DNA of 5,912 nucleotides from an uncultured Actinomycetes bacterium (GTDB lineage: Bacteria; Actinomycetota; Thermoleophilia; Gaiellales; F1-60-MAGs149): contig CAJCBN010000411.1 in NCBI GenBank assembly GCA_903960645.1, positions 1-5,912 of the forward strand. Direction: 5' to 3'. Each line of letters begins with the position of its first letter. Position 1 is the stretch's first letter. The position numbers were made by a program, and so were the translations under genes. Of this stretch, positions 1 through 5,330 are shown piece by piece. Below the pieces are notes generated by a model. That model saw nothing but the letters and a program-made list of their open reading frames with translations. It did no database searches and had not been told where the DNA came from.

Positions 1-137
1 GCGGGAGCGCGGGGCTGGGTCTGACCAGCGCCCGGCGGGCGGTGGAGCGGCTCGGCGGCTCCTTGCGCCTCGGTCACCGCACCGGCGGCGGGGCGGCGAT
101 CTCGCTGCGCGTGCCGCTGCGCGGAGCACCCCGATGA
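1..137 (+). CDS. Sensor histidine kinase, C-terminal fragment
   Basis: Only the last 44 codons are in the window; the frame begins at base 3 and ends at TGA 135-137. The visible peptide begins GSAGLGLTSARRAVERLGG and ends with a GGG-containing beta strand and a VPL tail. This matches the C-terminal end of a HATPase_c domain: the GLGL G2 box that closes the ATP lid, the conserved GG after the following helix, and the final strand. Such domains bind ATP and phosphorylate a histidine in two-component sensors. The stop overlaps the start of the TadZ-like gene (ATGA at 134-137), so the kinase appears to be the upstream cistron of the tad operon. The sensor input, the DHp histidine and the N box lie to the left of the window, so signal and partner cannot be named. 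Another GHKL ATPase is the main alternative. Confidence 0.75.
   Translation, partial: GSAGLGLTSARRAVERLGGSLRLGHRTGGGAAISLRVPLRGAPR
123..126 (+). promoter_or_regulatory. Ribosome binding site of the TadZ-like gene
   Basis: GGAG lies 7 bases before ATG 134, inside the end of the kinase gene. It supports this ATG as the start and fits re-initiation by ribosomes finishing the kinase. Confidence 0.5.
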
Positions 138-835
138 GCACGGCGCCGGCCACCCTGGCGCAGACGGCACCGCCTGCCGCTGAGCTGCGCTCGACGCTCG
201 GCCATCTCGTCTGCGTGGTGGGGGCCCACGGCGGAGCAGGCACGACGCGGGCGGCAGTCGCGCTGGCCCGCGACGCCACCCGCGATGCCTGTCTCATCGA
301 CGCCGACCTCAGTGGCGGCGACGCGCATGCCCTGCTCGAGCTGCCGGAGCGCCCGGGCGACGTGGGGCTCGCCGCCGTCTCCGAGGTGGCCGCCGCCGTG
401 TTCGCCCACGGCGCCCGGCGCACTGCCTTCGGATGGCTGTTCGACGTCAGCCCGCGCCCCGAGCTCGCCTGGCTGATCCGCGACGGTGCCGTGCGGGATC
501 TCGGGCGCGTCGCGATGCGTCGGGCAGCGCTGGTCGTCGTCGATGCGGGGCGGCCGACCGGGCCATCCTTCGAGGCCGTCCTCGATGCCGATGTCGTCGT
601 GCTGCTCGGGCACGCGGACCGTGGCGACGCGATCGATCTGGCCGAGCGGCGCCTGATCCGATCGGGTGTCGACGAGCGGCGCGTGTTGGCCTGCGCTACC
701 GCGCCGACGGTGGTGGAGCGGGCGCTGGGGCTGCTGCGCCGCGATCTCACGGTGATCGACGTGGAGCGCGATGACCGGCTTGCCCTGCTCGTCGAGGGGC
801 GGCTCGCCGCAATCGGCCCGCGGGACCGGGCATGA
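134..835 (+). CDS. TadZ/CpaE/Ssd-like atypical P-loop ATPase of the tad operon
   Basis: The 233-residue protein has a MinD/ParA-type fold. In related systems TadZ/CpaE places the Tad pilus machine at its site in the cell, and the mycobacterial Ssd protein sits at the same point upstream of tad genes. After a short Ala/Pro-rich N-terminus, a beta strand runs into a P-loop-like turn, GAHGGAGTT at about residues 30-38. A second strand carries CLIDADLSGGD (about 53-63), like the IDxDxxxGD motif of CpaE. A third strand, ALVVVDAG (132-139), is Walker B-like, and DVVVLLGHADRG (153-164) follows. Both lysines of a standard deviant Walker A are missing (His32 and Thr37 take their places), as is common in the TadZ branch, so ATP hydrolysis is uncertain. 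There is no receiver domain, unlike Caulobacter CpaE. The gene overlaps its neighbours by 4 bases on both sides, and tadA comes next. TadZ-like is well supported; the choice between TadZ and Ssd is not settled. Confidence 0.8.
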   Translation: MSTAPATLAQTAPPAAELRSTLGHLVCVVGAHGGAGTTRAAVALARDATRDACLIDADLSGGDAHALLELPERPGDVGLAAVSEVAAAVFAHGARRTAFGWLFDVSPRPELAWLIRDGAVRDLGRVAMRRAALVVVDAGRPTGPSFEAVLDADVVVLLGHADRGDAIDLAERRLIRSGVDERRVLACATAPTVVERALGLLRRDLTVIDVERDDRLALLVEGRLAAIGPRDRA

Positions 836-1785
836 CCGGTATCGCCGCGATTGCCGGTCCGCTGGCGGGCCTGCTGCTCGACCCGCACGTGGGGGAGGTC
901 GTCGTCAACGGTCCGAGCGAGGTCTGGATCGAGCTCGACGGGCGCCTGCGCCGTGCCGACCTGCGCTTCCGCGACTCGGCCGAGCTGCGCCAGACGGCGG
1001 TCCGGCTTGTCTCGGCCTGCGGTCGTCGCATCGACGACGCCACGCCGCTCGTTGACGCGCGCCTGCCCGACGGCTCGCGCGTCAACGTGGTGCTGCCGCC
1101 GTTGGCGGTTGACGGACCGCTGATCACCATCCGCCGCTTCGGCAGCGCTCCGCTCACCTTCGGCGACCTCATCGCCAACGGTGCCCTCGATGAGCGGGCC
1201 GCCAGGGAGGTCGAGCACCTGGTGCGCGCCCGTCGCAACCTGCTGATCAGCGGCGGGACAGGCACGGGGAAGACGACGCTCCTGAGCGCGCTGACGGGAC
1301 TGATTCCGGCGGACGAGCGGGTGGTGTCGGTCGAAGACGCCGCGGAGCTCGGCGTGCAGGCGCCGCATCTCGCGCGCCTCGAGTCCCGTCCGGCGAACGT
1401 CGAGGGGCGTGGCGCGATCGATCTCCGCCAGCTGGTGCGCAACGCCCTACGCATGCGTCCCGACCGCCTGATCGTCGGTGAGGTACGTGGCGGTGAGGCG
1501 CTCGATCTGCTGCTGGCGATGAACACCGGCCACGACGGATCGCTGGCCACCGTCCACGCCAACGGGCCCGAGGATGCGCTGCGCCGGCTCGAGACCATGG
1601 CGCTGATGGGCGGCGTCGACGTGCCGCACAGTGCGGTGCGCGAGCAAGTGGCGTCGGCCGTGCACGCCGTGATCCACCTGGTGCGGGAGGCAGACGGCCG
1701 GCGCCGGGTCGCCGAGATCCGCCGGGTGGAGCGCGCCGGCAGCGGCTGGCGCCTGCAGGCAGCGGACGCGGAGGATTGCGCGTGA
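832..1785 (+). CDS. tadA: TadA/CpaF-family secretion ATPase
   Basis: This is the hexameric cytoplasmic motor that powers assembly of Flp/Tad pili. The 317-residue protein opens with the CpaF N-terminal domain: LLLDPHVGEVVVNGPSEVWI (about 15-33), which is typical of the family, then a DGSRVN motif (80-85). The ATPase core has all four classic boxes: Walker A GGTGTGKTT (141-149, Lys147), an Asp box VVSVEDAAEL (164-173), Walker B DRLIVGEVRG (211-220, Glu217) and a His box TGHDGSLATVHAN (232-244). It should therefore be active. The N-terminus is short compared with many CpaF proteins, which carry an extra helical region before this point; the ATGA overlap at 832-835 and the early family motif argue against a missed upstream start. 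The gene lies between the TadZ-like and TadB-like genes, the standard tad order. A general type II/IV secretion ATPase role is the only real alternative. Confidence 0.95.
   Translation: MTGIAAIAGPLAGLLLDPHVGEVVVNGPSEVWIELDGRLRRADLRFRDSAELRQTAVRLVSACGRRIDDATPLVDARLPDGSRVNVVLPPLAVDGPLITIRRFGSAPLTFGDLIANGALDERAAREVEHLVRARRNLLISGGTGTGKTTLLSALTGLIPADERVVSVEDAAELGVQAPHLARLESRPANVEGRGAIDLRQLVRNALRMRPDRLIVGEVRGGEALDLLLAMNTGHDGSLATVHANGPEDALRRLETMALMGGVDVPHSAVREQVASAVHAVIHLVREADGRRRVAEIRRVERAGSGWRLQAADAEDCA
1770..1775 (+). promoter_or_regulatory. Ribosome binding site that fixes the TadB-like start at GTG 1782
   Basis: GGAGGA lies 6 bases before GTG 1782. The in-frame TTG at 1776 directly abuts this motif and would leave no spacer, so GTG 1782 is preferred. 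GTG 1782 also gives the same 4-base overlap (GTGA) with tadA that is seen at the other operon junctions. Confidence 0.75.
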
Positions 1786-2327
1786 GGCGGCGGCGCGCCG
1801 CCGCAGTCGTCGCCCTGCCCGAGATCGCGCGGGTGCTGGCCCGGGGGACGGCGGCGGGACTGCCGCTGGCCGACGCGCTGGCCCGCGGTGCCGATGCCGT
1901 CGACGGGGCGAGTGCGGAGTGCATGCGGCGCAGCGCGGAAGAGCTGAGAGCCGGGCACCCGACCCGCGCCTCCCTGCGCACGTTGGAGGAGGTGGCCGGC
2001 GGCCGACTCCTGGTCGGTGCCATCGAACTGCACCACGAGCTCGGCGGCGATCTCGTGGCCTCCCTCCATGGCATTGCGGAGGGACTCGCCGATCGCGAGC
2101 GCCTGCAGTTGGAGGCACGAGCCGCCACGGCACAGGCCCGGATCGCCGCTCGCATCGTGCCGCTGGCGCCGCTCGGATCCCTCGCGATGCTGCTGGTGGT
2201 TGCGCCGGCCTCGGCGCGTGCCTTGCTCGGTTCGGCGGCCGGGTTGGCAATTCTCGGCACGGCGGGCGCCCTGACCCTGATCGCCCTCGTCCTGCTGCGC
2301 CGCATCGCGCACGCCGCGGGGCTGTGA
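1782..2327 (+). CDS. tadB: TadB-like inner-membrane platform protein (short form)
   Basis: The 181-residue product is one of the two GspF/T2SSF-type membrane proteins expected directly after tadA; they form the platform on which the ATPase acts. The N-terminus is a basic VRRRRAAAVV stretch. A soluble helical bundle follows with the T2SSF pattern: LPEIARVLARGTAAGLPLAD (12-31), then an ELHHELGGDLVASLHGIAEG region (about 82-101). Two C-terminal hydrophobic segments lie at about 122-141 and 147-172. The N-terminal membrane helices of full-length TadB proteins (around 300 residues) are absent, so this is a reduced version like the smaller actinobacterial ones. The start is GTG 1782, chosen for its strong ribosome binding site and the GTGA overlap with tadA. 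The assignment rests on fold pattern and position; which of the two genes is TadB and which TadC is by order. Confidence 0.75.
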   Translation: MRRRRAAAVVALPEIARVLARGTAAGLPLADALARGADAVDGASAECMRRSAEELRAGHPTRASLRTLEEVAGGRLLVGAIELHHELGGDLVASLHGIAEGLADRERLQLEARAATAQARIAARIVPLAPLGSLAMLLVVAPASARALLGSAAGLAILGTAGALTLIALVLLRRIAHAAGL

Positions 2328-2950
2328 CGACGCGGCTGCCCGCCACTGCGTTGCGCGTGGCCGCCATCGCGGCGGCGAGCGGCGGCCTGGCGCTTGCGCT
2401 TGGCGCGGGACCGCTGCGCAGCGTCGGCGCGGTGGTGCTCACCGGCGCGACGAGCGTCTGGCTCGGGCGACGGCGACGGGTAGCGGCCGGGCGCACCCGG
2501 CAGCGTGCACTGACGGCGGTCCTGCCGGACGCCGTGGATCTGCTGGCGGCGACCGTCGACGGGGGTGCGGCACCCGACGTCGCGCTGGCCCGCGTGGCCG
2601 AGTTCGTCGACGAGCCCCTGCGATCCGTCCTGCGTGCAGCCGCGGCCGCGGATGCCGGTGCTGGCCCAGGTCTCGGCGCGCGGCTCTGCGCTCTCGATCC
2701 CGCACTGCGGCCGCTCGGCTCGCTGCTGCAGCAGAGCGAGGAGCTCGGGGTGCCGATCGCCGGCGCGTTGCGCCTCTTGGCCCACGACGCCCGCGCACGC
2801 GCACGGGCCGCAGCCCGTGAGCAGGCCGCGGCCGCTGCGCCGAAGCTGCTGCTGGTTGTCGGCGGACTGCTCGCCCCGGCGTCGCTCCTGATCGTGATCG
2901 GCGGTCAGGTCCTGGTGCTCCGGGAACTCGCCGGGACGGTGCTGAGCTGA
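2324..2950 (+). CDS. tadC: TadC-like inner-membrane platform protein
   Basis: The 208-residue protein is the second T2SSF-family platform component. Two hydrophobic stretches occupy about residues 8-47. A basic loop (GRRRRVAAGRTRQR, about 48-61) leads into the T2SSF domain: LPDAVDLLAATVDGGAAPDV (67-86), then LGSLLQQSEELGVPIAGALR (131-150). A long alanine/arginine-rich helix and a C-terminal membrane helix (about 174-195) complete it. This order and the LPDAxDLLA and SEELGxPI motifs are typical of TadC proteins. The start is GTG 2324, which overlaps the TadB-like stop (GTGA); the frame stays open far upstream inside the neighbouring gene, but that stretch reads as an Arg/Pro/Gly-rich shadow with no family features. 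There is no strong ribosome binding site (only a G-run), so expression probably depends on coupling. It overlaps the proposed CTG start of the next gene. Confidence 0.75.
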   Translation: MTTRLPATALRVAAIAAASGGLALALGAGPLRSVGAVVLTGATSVWLGRRRRVAAGRTRQRALTAVLPDAVDLLAATVDGGAAPDVALARVAEFVDEPLRSVLRAAAAADAGAGPGLGARLCALDPALRPLGSLLQQSEELGVPIAGALRLLAHDARARARAAAREQAAAAAPKLLLVVGGLLAPASLLIVIGGQVLVLRELAGTVLS

Positions 2951-2982
2951 GCCCGCAACGCGGCCAGGCGACGGTGGAGTGG
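2947..2982 (+). other. Class III prepilin (Flp/TadE-type) cleavage motif at the head of the CHAP gene
   Basis: Read from CTG 2947, the codons give (M)SPQRG|QATVEW and then a hydrophobic run. Class III prepilin peptidases (TadV/CpaA type) cut after a Gly that is followed by a mature N-terminus with Glu at +5, usually with an aromatic residue at +6, next to a hydrophobic helix. Here Gly6 is preceded by Arg5, Glu is at exactly +5 and Trp at +6. The motif is complete only if translation begins upstream of GTG 2974; no ATG, GTG or TTG precedes it in this frame back to at least base 2887. Confidence 0.6.
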
Positions 2983-3621
2983 CTGGCGGTGCTCGCCGTC
3001 GCATGCCTGCTGGCGCTCGGCGCCCATGCCGGCGTGCAACGCGGACTCCACGCCGCGGCGCCTGACGCGCAGCTCTTGGAGCAGCTCGCAACCGCCTCGC
3101 CGCCGGCTCCGAGCTCGCCGATGCCCCCCGTGCTGATCACCACCGCGCTGCCGGCGGTCGACGGCTCCTCCGTCGTGGCGATCGCCAGCCAGCTGGCCGC
3201 CGCGGGCATCGTCGAGGTGCCACCGGGCTCGAACCGCGGCCCGGGCGTCGACGTCTTCACCGACGGCAACGCGGAGCCGTGGTGCGCCGACTTCGTCTCG
3301 TGGGTGCTGCGCGCGGCCGGGCGACCGTTCACCGGTGGGGCCTCGGCGGGCTGGCGGCTGGCCTGGACGGGGGCCGTGCGCGCCTGGTTCGTCGCGCGGG
3401 CGGCCTGGCGCGAGCGCCTGCTGGCCGACCCGCGCCCCGGCGACGTCGTCTGGTTCGACCGCGGCCACGTCGGCATCGTCGAGCGCGTCGAAGGCACCGC
3501 ACTGCGGACCATCGAGGGCAACGCCGCCGATGCCGTCACTCGTCGCGTCTATCCGCACTGGCGGCTCGATGCAGATATCGGTGGCTTCGGCCGCCCGGGT
3601 GCCTCTCCGGGCGCCGGCTGA
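2947..3621 (+). CDS. CHAP-domain cysteine hydrolase with a pilin-like N-terminus, last gene of the tad operon
   Basis: From CTG 2947 the product has 224 residues; from GTG 2974 it has 215. CHAP enzymes are NlpC/P60-related amidases or endopeptidases that cut peptidoglycan outside the membrane. The N-terminus carries a class III prepilin motif (RG|QATVEW) and a hydrophobic helix (about 12-27). A Pro/Ala-rich linker (about 38-70) follows, and then the CHAP domain. That domain shows GSNRGPGVDVF (about 94-104), the catalytic cysteine in EPWCADFVSWVLRAAG (Cys113), GDVVWF (about 165-170), the catalytic histidine in RGHVGIVERVEG (His174), and IEGNAAD (Glu190/Asn192, likely third catalytic position). 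The triad looks intact. The proposed start overlaps the tadC stop by 4 bases (CTGA). An alternative is a plain Sec-exported enzyme from GTG 2974 with cleavage at AHA|GV, although its n-region would have a glutamate and no positive charge. The CHAP call is strong; the prepilin leader is inferred. Confidence 0.8.
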   Translation: MSPQRGQATVEWLAVLAVACLLALGAHAGVQRGLHAAAPDAQLLEQLATASPPAPSSPMPPVLITTALPAVDGSSVVAIASQLAAAGIVEVPPGSNRGPGVDVFTDGNAEPWCADFVSWVLRAAGRPFTGGASAGWRLAWTGAVRAWFVARAAWRERLLADPRPGDVVWFDRGHVGIVERVEGTALRTIEGNAADAVTRRVYPHWRLDADIGGFGRPGASPGAG

Positions 3622-3650
3622 GCGGCGGCGTCTACGTCGAGATGCCTCTC

Positions 3651-3666
3651 CAGCCAGAAACGGCTG
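3651..3666 (+). terminator. Weak hairpin after the tad operon
   Basis: CAGCC at 3651-3655 can pair with GGCTG at 3662-3666 around a 6-base A-rich loop. The stem is only 5 bp and no run of T follows, so a role as terminator of the operon is possible but weak. Confidence 0.2.
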
Positions 3667-3692
3667 TCTCCCTGCATGCTTGCGATTAGGAT
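3664..3692 (+). promoter_or_regulatory. Candidate promoter of the solute-binding protein gene
   Basis: TAGGAT at 3687-3692 fits the actinobacterial -10 pattern TAnnnT. A poor -35 match, CTGTCT at 3664-3669, lies 17 bases upstream of it. The element stands in the 99-base gap between the tad operon and the binding protein gene, where a new transcript would be expected to begin, about 30 bases before the start codon. Confidence 0.4.
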
Positions 3693-3710
3693 CTGAACGT
3701 TCATCGCTCC

Positions 3711-3715
3711 GGAGG
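3711..3715 (+). promoter_or_regulatory. Strong ribosome binding site of the solute-binding protein gene
   Basis: GGAGG sits 5 bases before GTG 3721. It settles the GTG as the start and suggests efficient translation independent of the upstream operon. Confidence 0.75.
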
Positions 3716-3720
3716 TTCCT

Positions 3721-4854
3721 GTGCATCGTCGTCTGCCCATCCTGCTCGCCGCGCTCATCGCGCTCGCCATCGCCGCGCCGCTCTCGTCGGCCGCGACGAA
3801 GGGCACGATCCTGCTCGCCTTTGAGGGGCCGCTGACCGGCGACCAGCGTTCCAACGGGTACGACATGCTCCGCGGTACGAAGCTCGCGGTGAAGGAGATC
3901 AACGCGGCTGGTGGCCTGCTCGGCATGAAGGTCGTGCTGATCTCGGGCAATGACAAGGCTGATGCTGCGACCGGCGTGACGGTTGCCAAGTCGATCATCG
4001 CCAAGCACCCGTCCGCTGTGATCGGACCGTTCAACTCGTCCGTCGGCGTAAAGAACCTCCCGCTCTACATCAAGGGTGGCGTGTTTCCTGTGCAGCTGAC
4101 CTCGACCGACGACACGTCAGGTATGGGTGCCACGGTGCAGCCGAAGAACTCGCAGATCTCGCCGGCCGAGGTCAAGTGGATGAAGGCGAACAAGGCGCAG
4201 AAGGTCTCGATCCTCTGGGATCCCTCGACCTACACCAAGGGCATGGCTGATCGCATGTACTCCGCGCTCGATAAGCAGGGCGCGCTCGTCACGAAGATCG
4301 AGATCGATCCGACGGCAACCGATTTCTCGGCTCAGGTTGCACAGGCGCTGACGAACAACCCGGACACGGTCTACGTGTCGACGTACTTCCCGCAGGGCGC
4401 GATCATCGCCAAGGAGCTGGCCGCTCAGGCCAAGGCAGGGAACGACGCCCGCTGCTTCATGGGTCTCGCCAACCAGGACCCGGGCTTCATCACCGCTGCG
4501 GGCAACGCCGCATCGCATCGCTGCACCTTCAGCGGTTCGCCGACGCCGACGCAGTTCGGCAACAAGATCAGCCGCGCCTACGTGAAGAACTACACGTCGA
4601 CGTTCGGCACGGCGCCCGGCACGTGGGGCATCTACGCCTACGACTCGGTGTACCTCTGGGCCAACGCCATCACGAAGGCCGGCTCGACGGATATCGATGC
4701 ATTCAGCAAGCAGATCCTGAACACGAAGAACATGGCGGGGGCAACCGGCCCGATCACGATCGCACCGAAGACGGGCAATCGTCCGAATGTGCCGATCGGC
4801 ATTCTTGGTGTCTCGTTGACCGGCAAGTTCGTCCTCGAGAGCATCCAGACGTAA
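3721..4854 (+). CDS. Secreted ABC-type solute-binding protein, branched-chain amino acid (LivK-like) family
   Basis: The 377-residue protein has a Sec signal peptide: a basic MHRR start, a hydrophobic core LPILLAALIALAIAAPL, and a likely cut after SSA at about residue 24. The mature part has the Peripla_BP_6 two-lobe pattern: ILLAFEGPLTGDQRSNGYDM (30-49), AVKEINAAGGLLGMKVVLI (56-74), AVIGPFNSSVGVKNLPLY (99-116), VSILWDPSTYTKGMADRMYS (162-181), a DFSAQVAQAL segment (201-210), and GIYAYDSVYLWANAI in the second lobe. Two cysteines, Cys245 and Cys268, could form a disulfide outside the cell. The family delivers amino acids, amides or related small solutes to ABC importers; the ligand cannot be read from sequence. 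There is no lipobox cysteine, which is unusual if the host has a single membrane. Codon use is richer in Lys/Asn codons and visibly less GC-extreme than in the tad genes, in line with a well-expressed gene. No permease or ATPase gene is adjacent. Confidence 0.9.
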   Translation: MHRRLPILLAALIALAIAAPLSSAATKGTILLAFEGPLTGDQRSNGYDMLRGTKLAVKEINAAGGLLGMKVVLISGNDKADAATGVTVAKSIIAKHPSAVIGPFNSSVGVKNLPLYIKGGVFPVQLTSTDDTSGMGATVQPKNSQISPAEVKWMKANKAQKVSILWDPSTYTKGMADRMYSALDKQGALVTKIEIDPTATDFSAQVAQALTNNPDTVYVSTYFPQGAIIAKELAAQAKAGNDARCFMGLANQDPGFITAAGNAASHRCTFSGSPTPTQFGNKISRAYVKNYTSTFGTAPGTWGIYAYDSVYLWANAITKAGSTDIDAFSKQILNTKNMAGATGPITIAPKTGNRPNVPIGILGVSLTGKFVLESIQT

Positions 4855-4862
4855 GCGCGGGA

Positions 4863-4916
4863 ATGCCAGCGGCGCGTCGTTCGTCTCTATCAGTAGACGG
4901 GCGACGCGCCCGGCAT
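4863..4916 (+). terminator. Long GC-rich hairpin, probable terminator after the solute-binding protein gene
   Basis: GGCGCGTCG (4871-4879) pairs perfectly with CGACGCGCC (4902-4910). The stem continues inward through two possible T-G wobble pairs and CGTCT (4882-4886) with AGACG (4895-4899), leaving an 8-base loop. An outer ATGCC (4863-4867) can also pair with GGCAT (4912-4916) across a small 3x1 internal loop. It begins 9 bases after the stop codon. No clear T-run follows, as is common for hairpin terminators in very GC-rich actinobacteria. It could also protect the 3' end of the abundant upstream mRNA. Confidence 0.65.
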
Positions 4917-4921
4917 ACTCT
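4894..4921 (+). promoter_or_regulatory. Candidate thioredoxin promoter overlapping the hairpin
   Basis: TAGACG (4894-4899, four matches to TTGACA) and TACTCT (4916-4921, fits TAnnnT) are separated by 16 bases and lie about 36 bases before the thioredoxin start. The match is modest and the -35 part lies within the hairpin arm, so this is tentative. Confidence 0.3.
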
Positions 4922-4946
4922 CCCTACGCATCCGCACCGGCCTTCC

Positions 4947-4952
4947 GAGGAG
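4947..4952 (+). promoter_or_regulatory. Ribosome binding site of the thioredoxin gene
   Basis: GAGGAG lies 5 bases before ATG 4958 and confirms that start. Confidence 0.7.
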
Positions 4953-4957
4953 CACCC

Positions 4958-5290
4958 ATGAGCAACGCAGTCGAAATCAACAGCACCAACTGGCAGGGCG
5001 AGGTCGTCGAGTCCGACATCCCCGTCCTGATCGACTTCTGGGCGGAGTGGTGCGGCCCCTGCAAGGCGCTCGGCCCGATCATCGACGAGCTCGCGGGTGA
5101 GTACGCCGGCAAGATCAAGGTCGGCAAGGTCGATGTCGACTCCGAGCCGGGCCTTGCCGGGCAGTTCGGCGTGATGTCGATCCCGATGATCGCGCTGTTC
5201 AAGGATGGCGAGCTCGTCGAGCGCGCGGTCGGCATGATGCCGAAGGATCGCCTGGCCTCGACGCTCAACCTCGCCGCGCACTCCGGCTAG
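4958..5290 (+). CDS. trxA: Thioredoxin
   Basis: A 110-residue single-domain thioredoxin, the usual length for the family. It acts in the cytoplasm as a dithiol reductant for proteins such as ribonucleotide reductase and peroxiredoxins, and is itself recycled by thioredoxin reductase. The active site WCGPC is at residues 31-35 (Cys32, Cys35), following FWAE. The buried Asp26 in VLIDFW and the cis-proline in SIPMIALF (Pro76, preceded by Ile75) fall at the same numbers as in E. coli thioredoxin, and the FKDGE turn (81-85) follows. No signal peptide is present. The residue after the cis-Pro is Met where Thr is most common, a minor change. The gene has its own ribosome binding site, follows the hairpin, and is separated from the glycosidase gene by 40 bases; the two may share a transcript. 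Confidence 0.96.
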   Translation: MSNAVEINSTNWQGEVVESDIPVLIDFWAEWCGPCKALGPIIDELAGEYAGKIKVGKVDVDSEPGLAGQFGVMSIPMIALFKDGELVERAVGMMPKDRLASTLNLAAHSG

Positions 5291-5320
5291 CGCCCCGTAC
5301 ACTCCGTCGCATGACGAGGC

Positions 5321-5325
5321 GGAGG
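5321..5325 (+). promoter_or_regulatory. Ribosome binding site that fixes the GH15 gene start at ATG 5331
   Basis: GGAGG lies 5 bases before ATG 5331. The nearby ATG at 5311 is in another frame and stops after seven codons, so it cannot be the start of the glycosidase. Confidence 0.75.
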
Positions 5326-5330
5326 ATCAG

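Noticed and set aside
1919..2323. Upstream extension of the TadC-like frame to ATG 1919
   Set aside because: It would lie inside the TadB-like gene and adds Arg/Pro/Gly-rich sequence without family likeness; GTG 2324 gives the standard 4-base overlap.
2974..3060. Lipoprotein signal around the cysteine of LAVAC in the CHAP protein
   Set aside because: The hydrophobic stretch before the cysteine is too short and the -3 position is Ala, not Leu/Val/Ile, so a lipobox is unlikely.
747..3539. Long minus-strand open frames opposite the tad genes (521, 614, 349 and 366 codons)
   Set aside because: They lie antisense to genes with clear family motifs, are dominated by Arg/Ala/Pro/Gly/Ser, and show no recognisable domain. 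Such frames are expected in very GC-rich coding DNA.
5297..5303. TACACT as a -10 box for the GH15 gene
   Set aside because: It fits TAnnnT, but no acceptable -35 lies upstream within the end of the thioredoxin gene, so readthrough from the thioredoxin promoter is equally likely.
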